From assembly GCA_047495785.1 (NCBI GenBank), contig JBLDXI010000003.1, positions 2,604,001 through 2,668,000 of the forward strand: a DNA stretch of 64,000 bases, read 5' to 3'. Of this stretch, positions 10,451-22,712 are shown piece by piece; position 1 is the stretch's first letter, and every line of letters begins with the position of its first letter. Origin of the DNA: Lepidodermella squamata (lineage: Eukaryota; Gastrotricha). The translations under genes and the position numbers were made by a program. The notes beneath the pieces were generated by a model. It saw only the letters and a program-made list of their open reading frames with translations, was not told where the DNA came from and searched no databases.

Positions 10451-13400
10451 ATGGGCGGTTATATTAATTTATTCGGAGTAATCATCGCCGCTTTATTTCT
10501 TAGATGGCTCGTTGCCGTTCACCCACACTCAGGGCAGGGCAAGCCACCCATGTTCGGCGATTTCGAAGCTCAACGTCATTGGATGGAAATAACGGTCAAC
10601 TTACCAGTCCAAGAATGGTATAAAAAGGCTTTTGAAAGCTCCGAAGGAGGCTTATTACGTATCACTACAGGTACCGCAACTCGAGTAATAATGATTTGAT
10701 GTACTGGGGATTGGACTATCCAGTTCTAACGGCCTACCACAGTCTCGCCATGGGAAAAATGTAATTTACCTTCGACAACTGATGATTTCAACAAATTGAT
10801 GTTATTCAGTGCGCGCTATTTCAACTCAACGTGGATGGATCTCCATAAATCTCGCGGAATGGAATATTACGAGTTCAAGCTTTTCATGAGGGCCACTGTT
10901 CTGTTCTCAGATGCAATTATCTTCATTCCACTTGCTTTGTTTTGTCTCAACATTTGCCGGCAAATTTTTAAATCTGGAGACGTGGATGGTTTTTCGAATA
11001 TAGCGGCTGTCATTTTGCTGTGCCCTTCGCTTATTCTAATCGACTATGGTCATTTCCAATACAATTGCGTTAGCTTGGGACTTGCAATCGGGTCTTTTGC
11101 CTTATTTATGGCGGTTCCGGACCAGGAAAATGACGAATATTCATTGCCAAATGTCAAATATTGCGTTGGATCTGTGTTGTTCGTCGCGGCTTTGTGTTAC
11201 AAGCAAATGGAGCTATACCACGCGTTACCGGTGTTTTGCTACCTCCTCGGCCGTTGTATCCATCAGAAACGCATCTTGAATGGGCTCGTTCTACTCGGTT
11301 CACTTGGCCTAACGGTTATTTTATCGTTCATAACCATAATGCTACCGTTTTTGACCCCGGACCACCAGCCTGCGCTTGACGTGTTAGCACGCATGTTCCC
11401 GGTTGGCCGCGGCCTATTTGAGGACAAAGTCGCTTCATTTTGGTGTGCCCTGTCGACGGTTTGGAAATTCAACAGCGTTGTCGCTGTGCCGCATCAATTG
11501 GCCGCGTGTGCCGCGGCTTGTCTGCTCTCATTTCTGCCGGCTGCCATCTGCGTGTTGCGGCGACCGAAACGCGCGACGCTCCTGCCCGCTGTTGTCATCT
11601 CGTCGCTGTCTTTCTTCCTGTTTTCGTATCACGTCCACGAAAAATCAATCCTGCTAGCTTTGGTGTAAGTTCAAATATTTAATGCTTGGTCATTTTTGGT
11701 TGAATGTAATTTTATTTGAATGAACGGGTTGTAATCGAGAAGGGGATTGAAAAAATCTCACGTGTTGTAGTCTAAGATTATATACCTAAGCGGAAATAAT
11801 AATGTCGATTGTCAAACTTCTTCGCAGCCAGTTATACCTTCGCGAGTAAATCTCGGAAAAAGCCGTACAATATTTTCCAATTTTCCAAAGATATCCCGGA
11901 GATATTTGGAATTACTGAGAAAACGGGAATAATATCGTGCAACAAAATTAGGTCTAATTTTTGGTTAAACTGCATCGAATTGGCATTCAAGACGTAAGCA
12001 TTATAGTCCTACACCTGAAACGATATCAACTTGAGAGTATTTTCCAGATTTTTCTGTGGCCTTCTGTATTCATAGCAGACGGTTTAGCAGTTGCCGCTGA
12101 CGTTTTCTATCGTTCCAGGGGCATACGGTAATTATATGACTAATTAGACGACTGCACGGCCCGCTCCTAGGTGCGGTACGTGATAGTTTGTGGCTTTCTA
12201 GAAATAAGGGTCAGAACGCGTTCGACAGGGCTATCGCAGATTCCAAATTGATGTTTAATTTTGATACGCAAGTTGTTCGCCTCACGTAGGCCAGTAGATG
12301 AAAAACTTCTCATTTGCGATACGAAGTGCTTCAAGAAGAATTTCGTTGGGTGAGATATTCCGACCCAGATAGTATGCACAAATCACAAATTTTTCTGGAT
12401 TTTCATCGAATCGCATTGGCCATTTTTATCTTTGCGTAGTCGGCATTGAGTTTATCACGCGTTTGAATTCACCTACTATTTTTTACTTCAACGTGCTCAT
12501 AGTTTGACTATCTGACTGGAAATCGTTTTGCATCCGAAAAAGCTGAAGAGCGAAGCGCGCTAGAGCGAGCGCAAAGCTTGAATAAACAAAAGAACCGATA
12601 CATTAGTAAAATTACAAGCACAACCTAAGCTTGCGAATTTAGTTTTGCTTCATTTTTAGGTCATGAGCCACGAGGGCCATTTCCTTAAAACTAAATTCAG
12701 AACAAATTAGTATAATATCAAAGACCCTCATTTTAATCGCAATCGGCCCAGTTCCAACGGGCGACGTAGCCGCCGGCGACTTGTTCCAGAACCACGCGAC
12801 TCGGGAACACCAGGTGAGGCACCCGCCCATGTATTACGCCTGGTTCGGTGTATGGGAACTTTCAAGATTGATAAGCAGCCATATCAACGCTTGGAATGAG
12901 GCAATTGGCGCATGATAACTCAGCGTTGTGGTGCGCCATGTTGAGGGCATCTGAACGTACAGGCGTATCACCGATGAATAGGTCCAAACTGACTGCCACA
13001 CGAAAGAGAACGCCAGGATTGAAACGTAGCACCCGCTGAAGGCTACGGTAGGAATACCTTAGATTATTATTTTTTATTATCATTTTATTTCGAAAAATAT
13101 ATTCATGAAAAAAAATATGATGGTACAAAATTCGAGGAAACAGAAGGGCACGCAGGCCACTAACTCTGAACCGTATAGCGGGTAATGTGATGATTAAAAG
13201 AGGAATCGTCAAACTTTGGTTAGTAATTGCTACTACGAAAGCGAAATTAGCTCAAAGCAGCAAGCGGAAACTATTCCGAGAATGGCAGCGGTTTTAACGA
13301 GTTGCTGAACGATTCTACGGAGCGGGAAACTCTTTCCTGAACCGGCTTTTCCGATGCAGATAAGTCGTAGCGGCTCCATCGTCTGGTTCATGAGAGTGAC

Positions 13401-15746
13401 CCTGAGCTTTCCTTTGGAGTTAAATGTATTTTCTTGTAGATCCGAAAAAATAGAAAATATTTAAGATTTAACATTTTGAAGCTTTTTCGTCTTCTCTTCG
13501 GTAGTCGGAATTGACTCTCTTCATAGACCAGGAATAGATTCGTTTCATTTGCGGTCACATGCAGAAACTATAATTCCTGCTGTTTTGTGGCGTTCCCAAA
13601 CTTAGCAAGGCATCTTTTGAAACTTGAACAGAAAATCGGGTTTCATGATCGATAATAGCGAAAACTAGCTGCCCTGCGTGCTGGGGCTGATTAGTTTTGT
13701 CTCGCACTGACTTCTCAAGGCTACTAATTATTGCCGCATAAGTACTTATTGAATTTTCGAACATAGTCGTCCGTCGTGGTACGAACTTCTGCAAGACAAA
13801 CATGTTCACTGATTCAACTGCAAATCTGAAAAGCTAAGAAAAAACTGATCCAGATCGATTATTTTGAAAATTGTGTACCAAATGCTTCGAGCTGTAGAAT
13901 GGAAGGGTCGAAAAAACCGTCGAAAGCTTTGTTTCGAGAGGGCACGTTAACCCTGAGTGAATTTTAGTCAACGTCTATAAATGCAATTATTAACTGTCAA
14001 GTTGTCTATGAAGTAACAGTTTTTCGGTGTTTTGACTTGCGGTTGTTTCGCCTTTCCTGCGCTCTGCGTTACTTCGGGAATGTATAAATGAAGATGAAAA
14101 TAAATTCGCGATGGTGCGTCGAATTTACCTGTTTTCATAGCATCTCGTAATTTCTGATTTCTTCGTCGCCGTGTGCGTTTCTGCGACTTACTAAAAATGC
14201 ATACAGCTGAAGGGGTAAATTATCAAAGAAACTTGCGCTGAACAGGCTGTCCAAGCCGCGAGAATAAGTCGGGCTCCTTCTGTTTGCTGTTCATTTGCTG
14301 TCATTTTAATTAACACTAAGGCAATAATTTGATAATGCCTAGAAAAAACTCCATTCTTGGTAATGGCCTTGAAGGCCCCAGCTACTAGCATCAATTAGTG
14401 CTAACTAACCCGGGACACACCAGAAATTATAAAAATGAGAAAAACGAGGGAATAATCGAAAACCATTTTCATTCATTTACCTCATGAGATCTTCGAAAGA
14501 TAATACTTCAAAAATAAGGCCGAGGAACCATACACCGACGCGTTTCGGCTTTTATTGCCATCTTCAGGGTCTAACAAAGTAATTTACAACATCAATTAAG
14601 CTAATTTCAGATGTAAACAATCAGTACGGCCTCTCACCTCATTTTTGTTACCAGTTGATGAAAATTATAAACTTACAGAATTAGTTAAATTTACATCGTA
14701 AATGTTACTAGAATCACAACAAGTTAAGGTTTGGATATTCTAGTCAAGTAATATAAAACTATAAACTACTTTAGCGGTTATTTGCGTGAGATCTTCGAAT
14801 TTTTTTTCGCTTGCTCTCCCATCCGCCCAATAAAATTTTCCACTCAGCAACTAATCGATCACAAAATTATCATTATTCGATTTGGATTTGCCGAGTCGAG
14901 ATAGCTTGAGAGGAATATAGATGGTGTGATCACCTGAACGTTTTGCAGCCCTTGCTACAGGATGCCTGATACTTGACGATGTAGTCGGCATGCAACTGTT
15001 ACAATTTAGCCGCGAGGCCAATTAGAAATAAGGGCTTCCGTCAATTAATACCTTCAGGTCTAGCAAATAGCTGAGAGCAATTGTTTTCTCCTCCAGCGAG
15101 TTGTTGCCTTCGAGTGATGAAGCTGAGGTAGAGGGTTGTTCAGAAATAGGAAGACTTGCGACGGAATTAGACGATTCATGCAAAACTGGGCAGCTACAAA
15201 TTTCTTTCAATTTGCTAATGAATATTTTAATAAATTTTCTTAGGCCGGCACTTTTCCTCTTCGAAGTATTGCCCGTTGAAGTTACCTGGTTCGCAATCAT
15301 ATCAGCGAGTAGCATGCTTCCACTACTGATGAAAGACGGCTTGGTCACCGCTTTTTTCGGCTCGCACCTCGTCTGGATCTCTGTACTCCTAATTTTCTTC
15401 GCGAATCGATTGAAAAAGCCTACGCAAGGCGAATCTCTACTGCCGAAGTTTTACCTGTATCTTCGATCATATCTGGTGAGTTTTCAAGGAATTTTTCAGC
15501 TATCGATAATGAAATAATGTTACACAGATCGCGATTTCTACAATAGTCGGAATTATCACCAGTTTTTGCCTTCTGACTGGATTTCCGAATCCACCTGAAA
15601 AATTGCCGTTCCTATACCCGCTGCTCACGGCCGTTTATTCATGTGCTCATTTCATCTTTTTTCTGCTAATATTCTATTGCCTGCTTTTCGGACTGGCCGG
15701 TGGTGATGGTGCTGTTGTGAAAATAACGAAAAAGAAAACTAATTGA
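10451..15746 (+). CDS. ALG6: ALG6, dolichyl-P-Glc:Man9GlcNAc2-PP-dolichol alpha-1,3-glucosyltransferase
   Basis: Exons 10451-10617, 10671-10760, 10810-11664, 15244-15475 and 15528-15746 give 520 residues with continuous phase (human 507). This multi-pass ER-membrane enzyme adds the first glucose to the lipid-linked N-glycan precursor. Diagnostic segments appear in the expected order: [13 protein letters not shown] and NLPVQEWY (about residues 36-56), [14 protein letters not shown] across exon 2, [17 protein letters not shown] at the start of exon 3, many hydrophobic helices, [11 protein letters not shown] at the end of exon 3, and [10 protein letters not shown] in exon 4. The last exon has two hydrophobic helices and a lysine-rich tail (KITKKKTN). 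ALG6 is distinguished from ALG8 by the DFEAQRHW and HEKSILL contexts. The third intron is 3.6 kb whereas the other three are about 50 bases, suggesting insertion. An AG lies immediately before the ATG. Confidence 0.93.
11665..15243 (+). other. Long third intron of ALG6
   Basis: The 3.6-kb intron begins GTAAGT and ends TTTTCTTAG. No supported gene lies inside; short open frames lack ATG or homology. It carries a hammerhead/Penelope-like remnant at 14537-14567. A 14-base word, CGTGGTACGAACTT, occurs near 13774 and again near 9249 outside the gene. Confidence 0.6.
14537..14567 (-). mobile_element. Hammerhead-like / Penelope-type retroelement remnant
   Basis: On the minus strand, CTGAAGA (14567-14561) fits the hammerhead core CUGANGA. 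It is followed by a short GGC...GCC stem, then GAAAC (14546-14542) and GCGTC (14541-14537). This order (CUGANGA, stem II, GAAA, short stem III, GUC) matches degenerate hammerhead motifs carried in Penelope-like element repeats. No reverse transcriptase frame is visible nearby, so only a fragment could be present. Confidence 0.35.
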
Positions 15747-17928
15747 TATTTTTTTGAATGAATAAAAAGTTGACAATGCGAATGTTTTATTGATTTTCAA
15801 ATCATCCAATGTTATCATTTTCTGGAATACGCAGCGTTTTTCAGCGTTTCGAATGATGCAGATACACAAGGTACGCGCGACAAAAGAAGATTATAAGGCA
15901 AAAAGTAGAAGAAGACAAGACTGCCAGCAGCAGATTTCCATTTCAGCAGCAACAAAGTTGATTTTTTTTTCAAATAATGGAACAATATGGAATATCAGCA
16001 GTGTTCGTGATTTCTTTTACAATCAGCAATGCTATTATTTGTTTTGATCAAGTGTTGTATTCTAGCGAGAAGCCGGGGGTCAGCGTCTTTTTTTCATCAA
16101 AATATAACGCTGTACCACTCTGGCTAAGAAAAAAAAGATGGATGATAAACCGATTTTTGTTTTTTGTTTTTTTTTAATTGCGAAAATTATTGTATTTTCT
16201 GTTAAACAATGATGTAGAACTCTCAAGAGAGAGGAAAAATGCTTCCAAAAACAGGAAACAACTACGATATAAAAAAAAACAAATTGTTACGGTTTTAGTT
16301 GAATTTTTCTCAGTTATACACGTGTTTTTTCTAAGAAATAGGCAAGTCCAGGCCGAAAACGCGTCTAGTTTTCAATCATGACTGGAATGTAGTTAGTAGA
16401 GAGCAAATATTCGCAGGGTTAACTGTTCCGAACTATAGTAGATACATCAATAATAACAGATATTTATTATTCGGAGCAAAATAAGATGTCTTCTCTCACG
16501 CCGTGTGAATAGCGCCGCAAGGTGAGCACCAAAAATGAGCGAAAACAAAATTGTTAAATGGTACACAAGAATGACGAACAACGAACGAAAAAAAAAGAAA
16601 AAAACAATAATACATTTCTTCGGGTGGTAAATGAAACAAAGAATTAACGACGCGATATTGCGATGCCTTAGACTTGCCTTTCCACAGATGAAATAACAAA
16701 GAAAACAAATAGAAGAAGAGATGAATTAACGGACAAAAAAAGAGATATGTGATTTGATTTTTCGCTATGGCCTAGCCGCGTAAGAAATCTCAACTGGCAC
16801 TTTGATTTGCTTTCTAGACACGCAAAAAATTATTGTCTTCCTTAATAAAAAACGAGGTGCGCGTATGATGTTATACAACAATTCGAAACGCATTGACTTT
16901 TATAGCCAAAATATATCATTATGAATAATCAATCGTTTAAACTATCATCTCATCATTTGACGTCTCTTATAAGCAGTTGATATATAGCATTTTTTCACTC
17001 ACTCACAAATAATTATAACAGTTATTTTTGTTGCGGTAAATAATTCAATTTCAAACGCTAACTTTTTATCGCAAATATGCACAGAGAAAATTGAAATATC
17101 CTATAACATATAAGATGGCCTCCCACTCCAGCACAAAAATCCTCCCTCCATTCCTTCGTATTATGCAATGCTAATTCTTCATCAATAAATGTTTTTCAAC
17201 ATAGTTTTTTTCGAAAAAAACCGGTTATCAACCGGCAAATCTGTACAATACACCTAGAGTTGTGGACTCGTTTGATGTTATTTAAAGGTAGTAATAGCAC
17301 AATGCAGCAAAAAGAGCACAAAAAGAGAGAGAGAGATGTTGGATGTTATATAGTAATTTTTTCGTCTCGAAAATCGCTTCCTATAACATTGCTATAGATT
17401 TATATAATCAATTTCTTTACAAGAAGAGAGCGCGTCGCGAGAAAAGCGACAAAACACAGAAGAAATATCATCCATCATCTGTACAAATTCGACAAATTAG
17501 CAACGACTAAGATAATTGGTTTCTCAATTCAATTGATTAGACTAATAATAAAGTCATTAAATTTAGCGTTTAATAAGCTGATATAGCATTTGGTTATACA
17601 GAACACTGGTTTCTCCTTCATCAATCATCTTTCTTCATTTTTGCATAATTAATAATATTTTTTTCTCTCAATATTCGGGGCGAAGAAAAAATTGAGCGAA
17701 TGTGATTTTCTTCCCCCAATTCGGTTTCTCTCATCTTTTTATACATGTATCGAACAAAGGCAAAACAAAAACGCGCCACCAATAGCGGTCACGAAAAACG
17801 GCATTATTTCTACGTTTTAAAGAATATAATTTTGCAATATATCTTTCACTCAAATTCTGAGGTGTTATGAGTTTTTGTATGATTCAAGTGTCTCTTTCGC
17901 ACTGTGTTGTTTTTTGTGGTCTCCCTTC
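15747..17928. other. Convergent 3' region between ALG6 and Myc
   Basis: AT-rich DNA without a supported gene. The stretch next to the Myc stop is probably a long Myc 3' UTR; minus-strand AATAAA words occur around 16460 and 15786. A GA repeat lies near 17322-17336. Confidence 0.5.
15761..15766 (+). terminator. Poly(A) signal AATAAA
   Basis: AATAAA 15 bases after the ALG6 stop codon. Confidence 0.45.
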
Positions 17929-20900
17929 TCAATCGTGGTGGCTGGGAATCGGCGCTGCTGATACGATGACGTAGCCGGAACTGGGCTGCTGCGGCGGCAC
18001 GTTGCCCGTCGACCGCTGCAACGCATCCAACCGCGCCAGCATCTGTTCGTTGGCCCGCAGCAACCGCGCCCGTTCGGCTGTTATCTCCTCGAGGGTTGAC
18101 TTCATCGTCTCGATATACTCGCGCGCCTTGTCGAGAATCGCCAGCTTAGACGGCTTCGGTAAATGACTCAGTTCTGGGATTTCTTCACGCACCTTTAAAA
18201 AAAATTGAAAATTATTAAAACGATTCAAAAATAAAAACGATGTAACAATATTTTTGAGTTGTTCTCGTTTTCTAATCTTGCTTAATTTTGATAGGAAGCG
18301 CTAGCTCTAAAGACTTGCAAGAGACAATATTTGAACAGATGATGCTTTGGAAATGCCGCACGAATAACAACCGGCCCAGAATTAGACACTCGAAAATGCG
18401 CTAAATACCAGCTTCAAAACAAGAAAATCGATGGCTTGGTAGCTTAACCCAGTTAGGATGACCAAAGAAGATGCAAGGTATCGGCATATTATCATAGAGG
18501 AACTCATTTTAAAACGACAAACGCGTGTTTTTGAGTCAAGAAAATAATTTACAATATAAAATTAGTGAACGATTGGAAATTTTCAGGGCAATAGGCTACA
18601 CCCGAAATTCAATAAATGATCCGCATTTCAATCTTGCTTATACTTTTATTATACATTTTTCGAAATTCTTCCATGATGAATTGGTCAAATTTTCCGAGAT
18701 AAACTATGACTTGTTTCTGAGTTCCATATCAAGTACAATTTTACAGCTTGTCGCAACACGTGATTATCACGTGATTCGAGATAGCGAGTAAGTCAACCCA
18801 GTTTTACCCAATATATGTATACCAATTACTGATTTGTTTTAGTGGCCAGCAATAGATTAAGACTGGACAAGTGGGCGGCTGTTTGCCGAGGCCATTAACA
18901 AGCGGCCGGCCGGCAGTGGGTGCCTAGCATCTACTACTACTTATACGCTGTTTGCCTAGGCGCTGACCCTCGACTAAGCGCTAAAGACGGTCACGAGCAG
19001 GCGATAAAGCCGGCCGCCCAGGCGCCGCCAAAAGCTAGACACGGACAACCACAAGCCAAAATCTGACCTCCATACCGTCCGAGTATTTACAAGTAGCTTT
19101 CATTAAACAACTCGATAATCTGCACGTGACCATTAAGATAAGAGAATTTTTCGGACAGTACAAGATAAAGGAATAACGAACTCAAAAAACTGGACGAAAG
19201 TCTATCGTAATTATACGCTGACTGGACTCAGAAAATGGTTGTATGAGACGGAAATTTACGGAAATAGTGCCAGTAATTTCCTTCAAATTGATTGGTATCA
19301 TCACTTCAAATAATTCTCTTGCAGGGCTATTTGAAGTAAAAATGTGCGCCACTCGAATGCGAAACATTGGATCGCTTATATTTTGATTTCCAAGAATGCG
19401 AAATTGAGTCAAAATGATGGACCTGTTCATTTAGAATTTTTCAACTAGAAAAATCTCACAAAAATTCCGAGAAATCGTGGAATTTCAGAAAAATGAAAAT
19501 TTTAAGGAGGAATTTTTATTTCAATTTTGTATGCTATTTTTCACATCTTGTATGCCTTTCAGCAATGACTCCAGATTATGGGCCTTTAGGAATAGAAATA
19601 ATCTAGAATTTAATGGAAAATAATTTACATGGTGAAAAGTAGCTTTCAGATCGTTGCGACGTTCGCGTTCCATCTTAATGTGATCGTTCGGATTTTTCCG
19701 CTTCGTCGACGGCCGGTGCACGTTGCCACCGTGGCGGCTGTTATTCGGCCTTTTCGCCGACGCCGACGCCGTCACCTGGCTGACGCGGTTCGCCTGCGAC
19801 GTCACCTGAATAGTCGCATGATGGCCGTTCTGGTGGTGGTACAACCGCGTGCCAAACGACGACGACGAGTGGCCATTGGGGGCCTGGACGTAAATCGTCG
19901 CCGGTTGAGCCGGGGTGCTGGCCCGAGACGACGAGGTAGACCACGGCACGCTGTTGCTCGACGTCACCGTCGCAAATTCGTGGCGCGTGGCTGTCGAAGA
20001 ATTCGGCGAAATGTCGTGCGGGTCAGGGTAGGGTTGGAAAAACGACGGGCAAATAACAACACCCGAGTCGGTTGACACCGGCGTCGATACGTTCGAAGAG
20101 GTCGATTTCGAATTCGGCGAGTTCGGATCGTAAGACCCGGGTTGAGCAACGTGATGGTGTTGGTGGTGGTGATTTTCAGAATAATTGCTACTCAGGCTAT
20201 TGCTAGACGCCGACGCCGATGTTGTGACGATCCGCAGACACGGATTTCGCGTGTACGAATGGTAACTGGTCACGTCGACCGGGTACGACGCGGCTGATGA
20301 CGTTTCATCGTCGAGAAGTTCAGCCTTCGATAGCGTGATGACAGTGGGCGATTTCGAGCGTTTAACGCGCTTGCTCATCATCGCGGCCGGCGACACCGGC
20401 GCGCTGCTCGCGTGGTGCAGATCGGCGTTAATCAGGTCGAGGTGCGGGTCCAGGGCGCTCGTCGACGTGTGGCACTCGTCCATCACGTCCACCGGGCGCT
20501 TCAACACGCTAGACAACGTCCGCCGACTAGGAACACATGTCCGCTTCCTCGCACAGCCTAACAAAATTATCAAAATTATTAATTTGAATAAAAAATTAAT
20601 TAGTTAAAATTTCCATAATTTTTTTTTTGAAATTTTTCCAATTACCTGAACCAATTTAAATAATCATCCCATTTTATTAACCTTCACCAAAAGTCTTTGA
20701 TTTTATTCAAAAAGCAAAGACCTACCCGAGTCAATGGCATCAAAGCAGTCAACGTCCGAATAACTGTGGCTGATGTGGCTGCGATGCGCGACATTGACGG
20801 TACTCGTGTGGTGTTCGGTAGGCATGCTGCTGTTGCTGTTGCCATGGTGGTGGTGGTGGTTGTGTTGCTGATGATGGTTGTTGTTGTTGTGGCTGTGATG

Positions 20901-22287
20901 ATTTTGGTGGTGGAACAAATCGAGACAGTTCGGATCGCATTGGTCGCAACATTCATCTTCGCCGGCTGGAGGGGAAAAAATGGAAACATTAAAACGAGGC
21001 GAATTATTATCACACCTCAAAATAAAAAGGAACCGCCATTCTGATTACAAAACGATAAAAAAAAATCGCCGTGCATTTATCTAGTTTAAAAGACACGTGC
21101 GTAATTATAGGGAAAAATGCCTGAAAACAGCCACCGAAAAAATGCGAAATAATAAATCTTACCATGTTTTGAAAAGAAAAAATTCTTAAAAAAATTATTA
21201 AGGCGGATTTTTTTCAAAAAAAATAATCATCACGCAACTCACAGAAACTTGTCGGCACGCTGTTCGAGTGTGGATGGTGTTGATGATGATTATGATGATG
21301 GTTGTGTTGATTGTTATTATTATTTTGGCAAGAGCACGAGCACATACGAGGCAACACAGTCGATGGGTTAACGAACGACGGCGGGGTTGCTAACAAGTTA
21401 TTGCCAGTGATAAAGTTCTGATGAGCCATCATTTGCTGATGTCCAACTTTATTAGCCGTCGGCTCTAGTTTAATACCGCTGATGAAGGCGTCGTTTTCAA
21501 AGTGAACCGGTGACGCCGATGTTGAGTGGTCGGGCGACCACATGCAGTCGCGAACCAACAGCCGCATGTGGTTGTTCGACTGCAGGCCGAAATTGGCGCT
21601 TTCATAGTCGAACAGCGAGGTAGTGAACGAGGACATGCCGGAAGACGCGAGCGGTGAGTTGCCAAATGTCGGCGATGCTAGCAGTTGCGAGGGCGAGGAG
21701 AAGGAAGGCACGAAGGCGGATAACGATTGAGTGCCGAATGGGTCGTCCGGGAAGCAGAGGCCGAAGTCTTCGTCGTCGCCGGGGAACGGCCCGGCGCCTG
21801 ACGAGGGCGGCGGCGTCGGGTAGCCGCCATTGGCGGACGACGTCGAAGATGAACGCATCGGCGAGGCGGGCGCAGGTAATGTTGTCGCGACAGGTGCCAG
21901 AACGAGTTGATGATGCTGCTGAACAGACGGGCCTTGCGGCGGGGGCGGCGGCGGCGGAGGTGGTAATCTGTTCGACGACAAGTTATTTGAAGACGAAACC
22001 GCGGACGAGTTCAAAATGGCTTGAATTTGCGGTTGGTGCTGCTGTTGCTGTTGCTGTTCTTGCTGCACTTGCGAGTTGCTATTAATAGTAGCGGCGGATG
22101 ACGAATTATTGTTATTGCTATTGTTAATATTATTATTGCTAGGCGGATTTGCGGCTGTTGCAGTCGATGACGAGGTCGCGCTAAGAAGCGCGTTAGCCGA
22201 CGCGCTCGGCACACTTGCAGCCGAAACGGGCGTGAGGATAAAACGGTGCGGCGGTTGGCCGCGTCGAACGCCTATTTGGCTCTTCAT
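17929..22287 (-). CDS. MYC: Myc-family bHLH-zipper transcription factor
   Basis: Exons on the minus strand: 22287-21243, 20965-20726, 20557-19629 and 18192-17929. Phase is continuous, giving 825 residues (vertebrate Myc about 440). Residues 246-251 (RDCMWS) are Myc box II, which recruits TRRAP-type coactivators. TPPPS at 158-162 matches the box I phosphodegron spacing (Thr and Ser four apart), although the Pro after the Ser is missing. ECCDQCDPNCLDLF follows in exon 2. The bHLH-zipper spans exon 3/4: the basic region HIKMERERRNDLK keeps the His-Glu-Arg triad that reads CACGTG; then VREEIPEL, SKLAILDKAREYI and a leucine zipper. Helix 2 (ILDKAREYI) is closer to Max than to vertebrate Myc. Gln, Asn, His and Pro homopolymer tracts enlarge the N-terminal half, and about 26 residues follow the zipper, where vertebrate Myc ends. 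The ATG at 22287 is plausible, but an upstream coding exon is not excluded. Confidence 0.88.
18757..18773. promoter_or_regulatory. Two CACGTG E-boxes 11 bases apart in Myc intron 3
   Basis: CACGTG at 18757-18762 and 18768-18773, about one helical turn apart. Further single copies are at 19123 in the same intron and 21094 in intron 1. Myc/Max bind this hexamer, so autoregulation is possible but inferred. Confidence 0.4.
18850..19060. other. GC-rich island with inverted repeat in Myc intron 3
   Basis: A GC-rich stretch of about 200 bases in otherwise AT-rich intron. It contains a perfect 9-base inverted repeat (GCGGCCGGC at 18902-18910, GCCGGCCGC at 19009-19017) and a near-duplicate GCTGTTTGCC-AGG at about 18878 and 18947. 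It has no long reading frame. Confidence 0.5.
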
Positions 22288-22712
22288 TCAGGTAATACCT
22301 CAAGCGGGCCGTTGAGCAATAATAATAATACACTTTTTCGTAAACTCCTATCAAAAAATATATAATCCTCCTTAATTTTTCGGCGGAATCCAGGCAATTT
22401 CTTTTTTACGATTATACCACGGCGAACAGCTGGCAGACTTTAAAAAACAGTCCCCGTTGGAAGCGGACATACGTGCAATAAAATAAAATAAACGTCTTGA
22501 GCCAAGTAGGTTTACGCGATGCGGAAGAATGTGTAGAGATGATCATCTATAATACACAGAAGAGTTGCCCATCGCAAATATGCTTACCTGTCATTTGCAC
22601 GCAAAGCGAGCGCGAAAGAAGCAATACAACTTGTCCGCGACAAATCGGTTACTAACCGACCAGCCTAGAGCCGACGCGCTAGGCCACTAGTGGCCATTTA
22701 TAGCAACACTAG

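Noticed and set aside
18525-18791. 88-codon plus-strand frame in Myc intron 3
   Set aside because: No ATG start and no homology; AT-rich residue composition fits chance.
19182-19430. ATG-initiated 82-codon frame on the minus strand in Myc intron 3
   Set aside because: It looks protein-like but joins neither neighbouring Myc exon, has no recognised family and no clear splice sites.
19629-20075. 148-codon and similar plus-strand frames across Myc exons
   Set aside because: They are antisense shadows of the GC-rich Myc coding exons, Arg/Val-rich with no homology.
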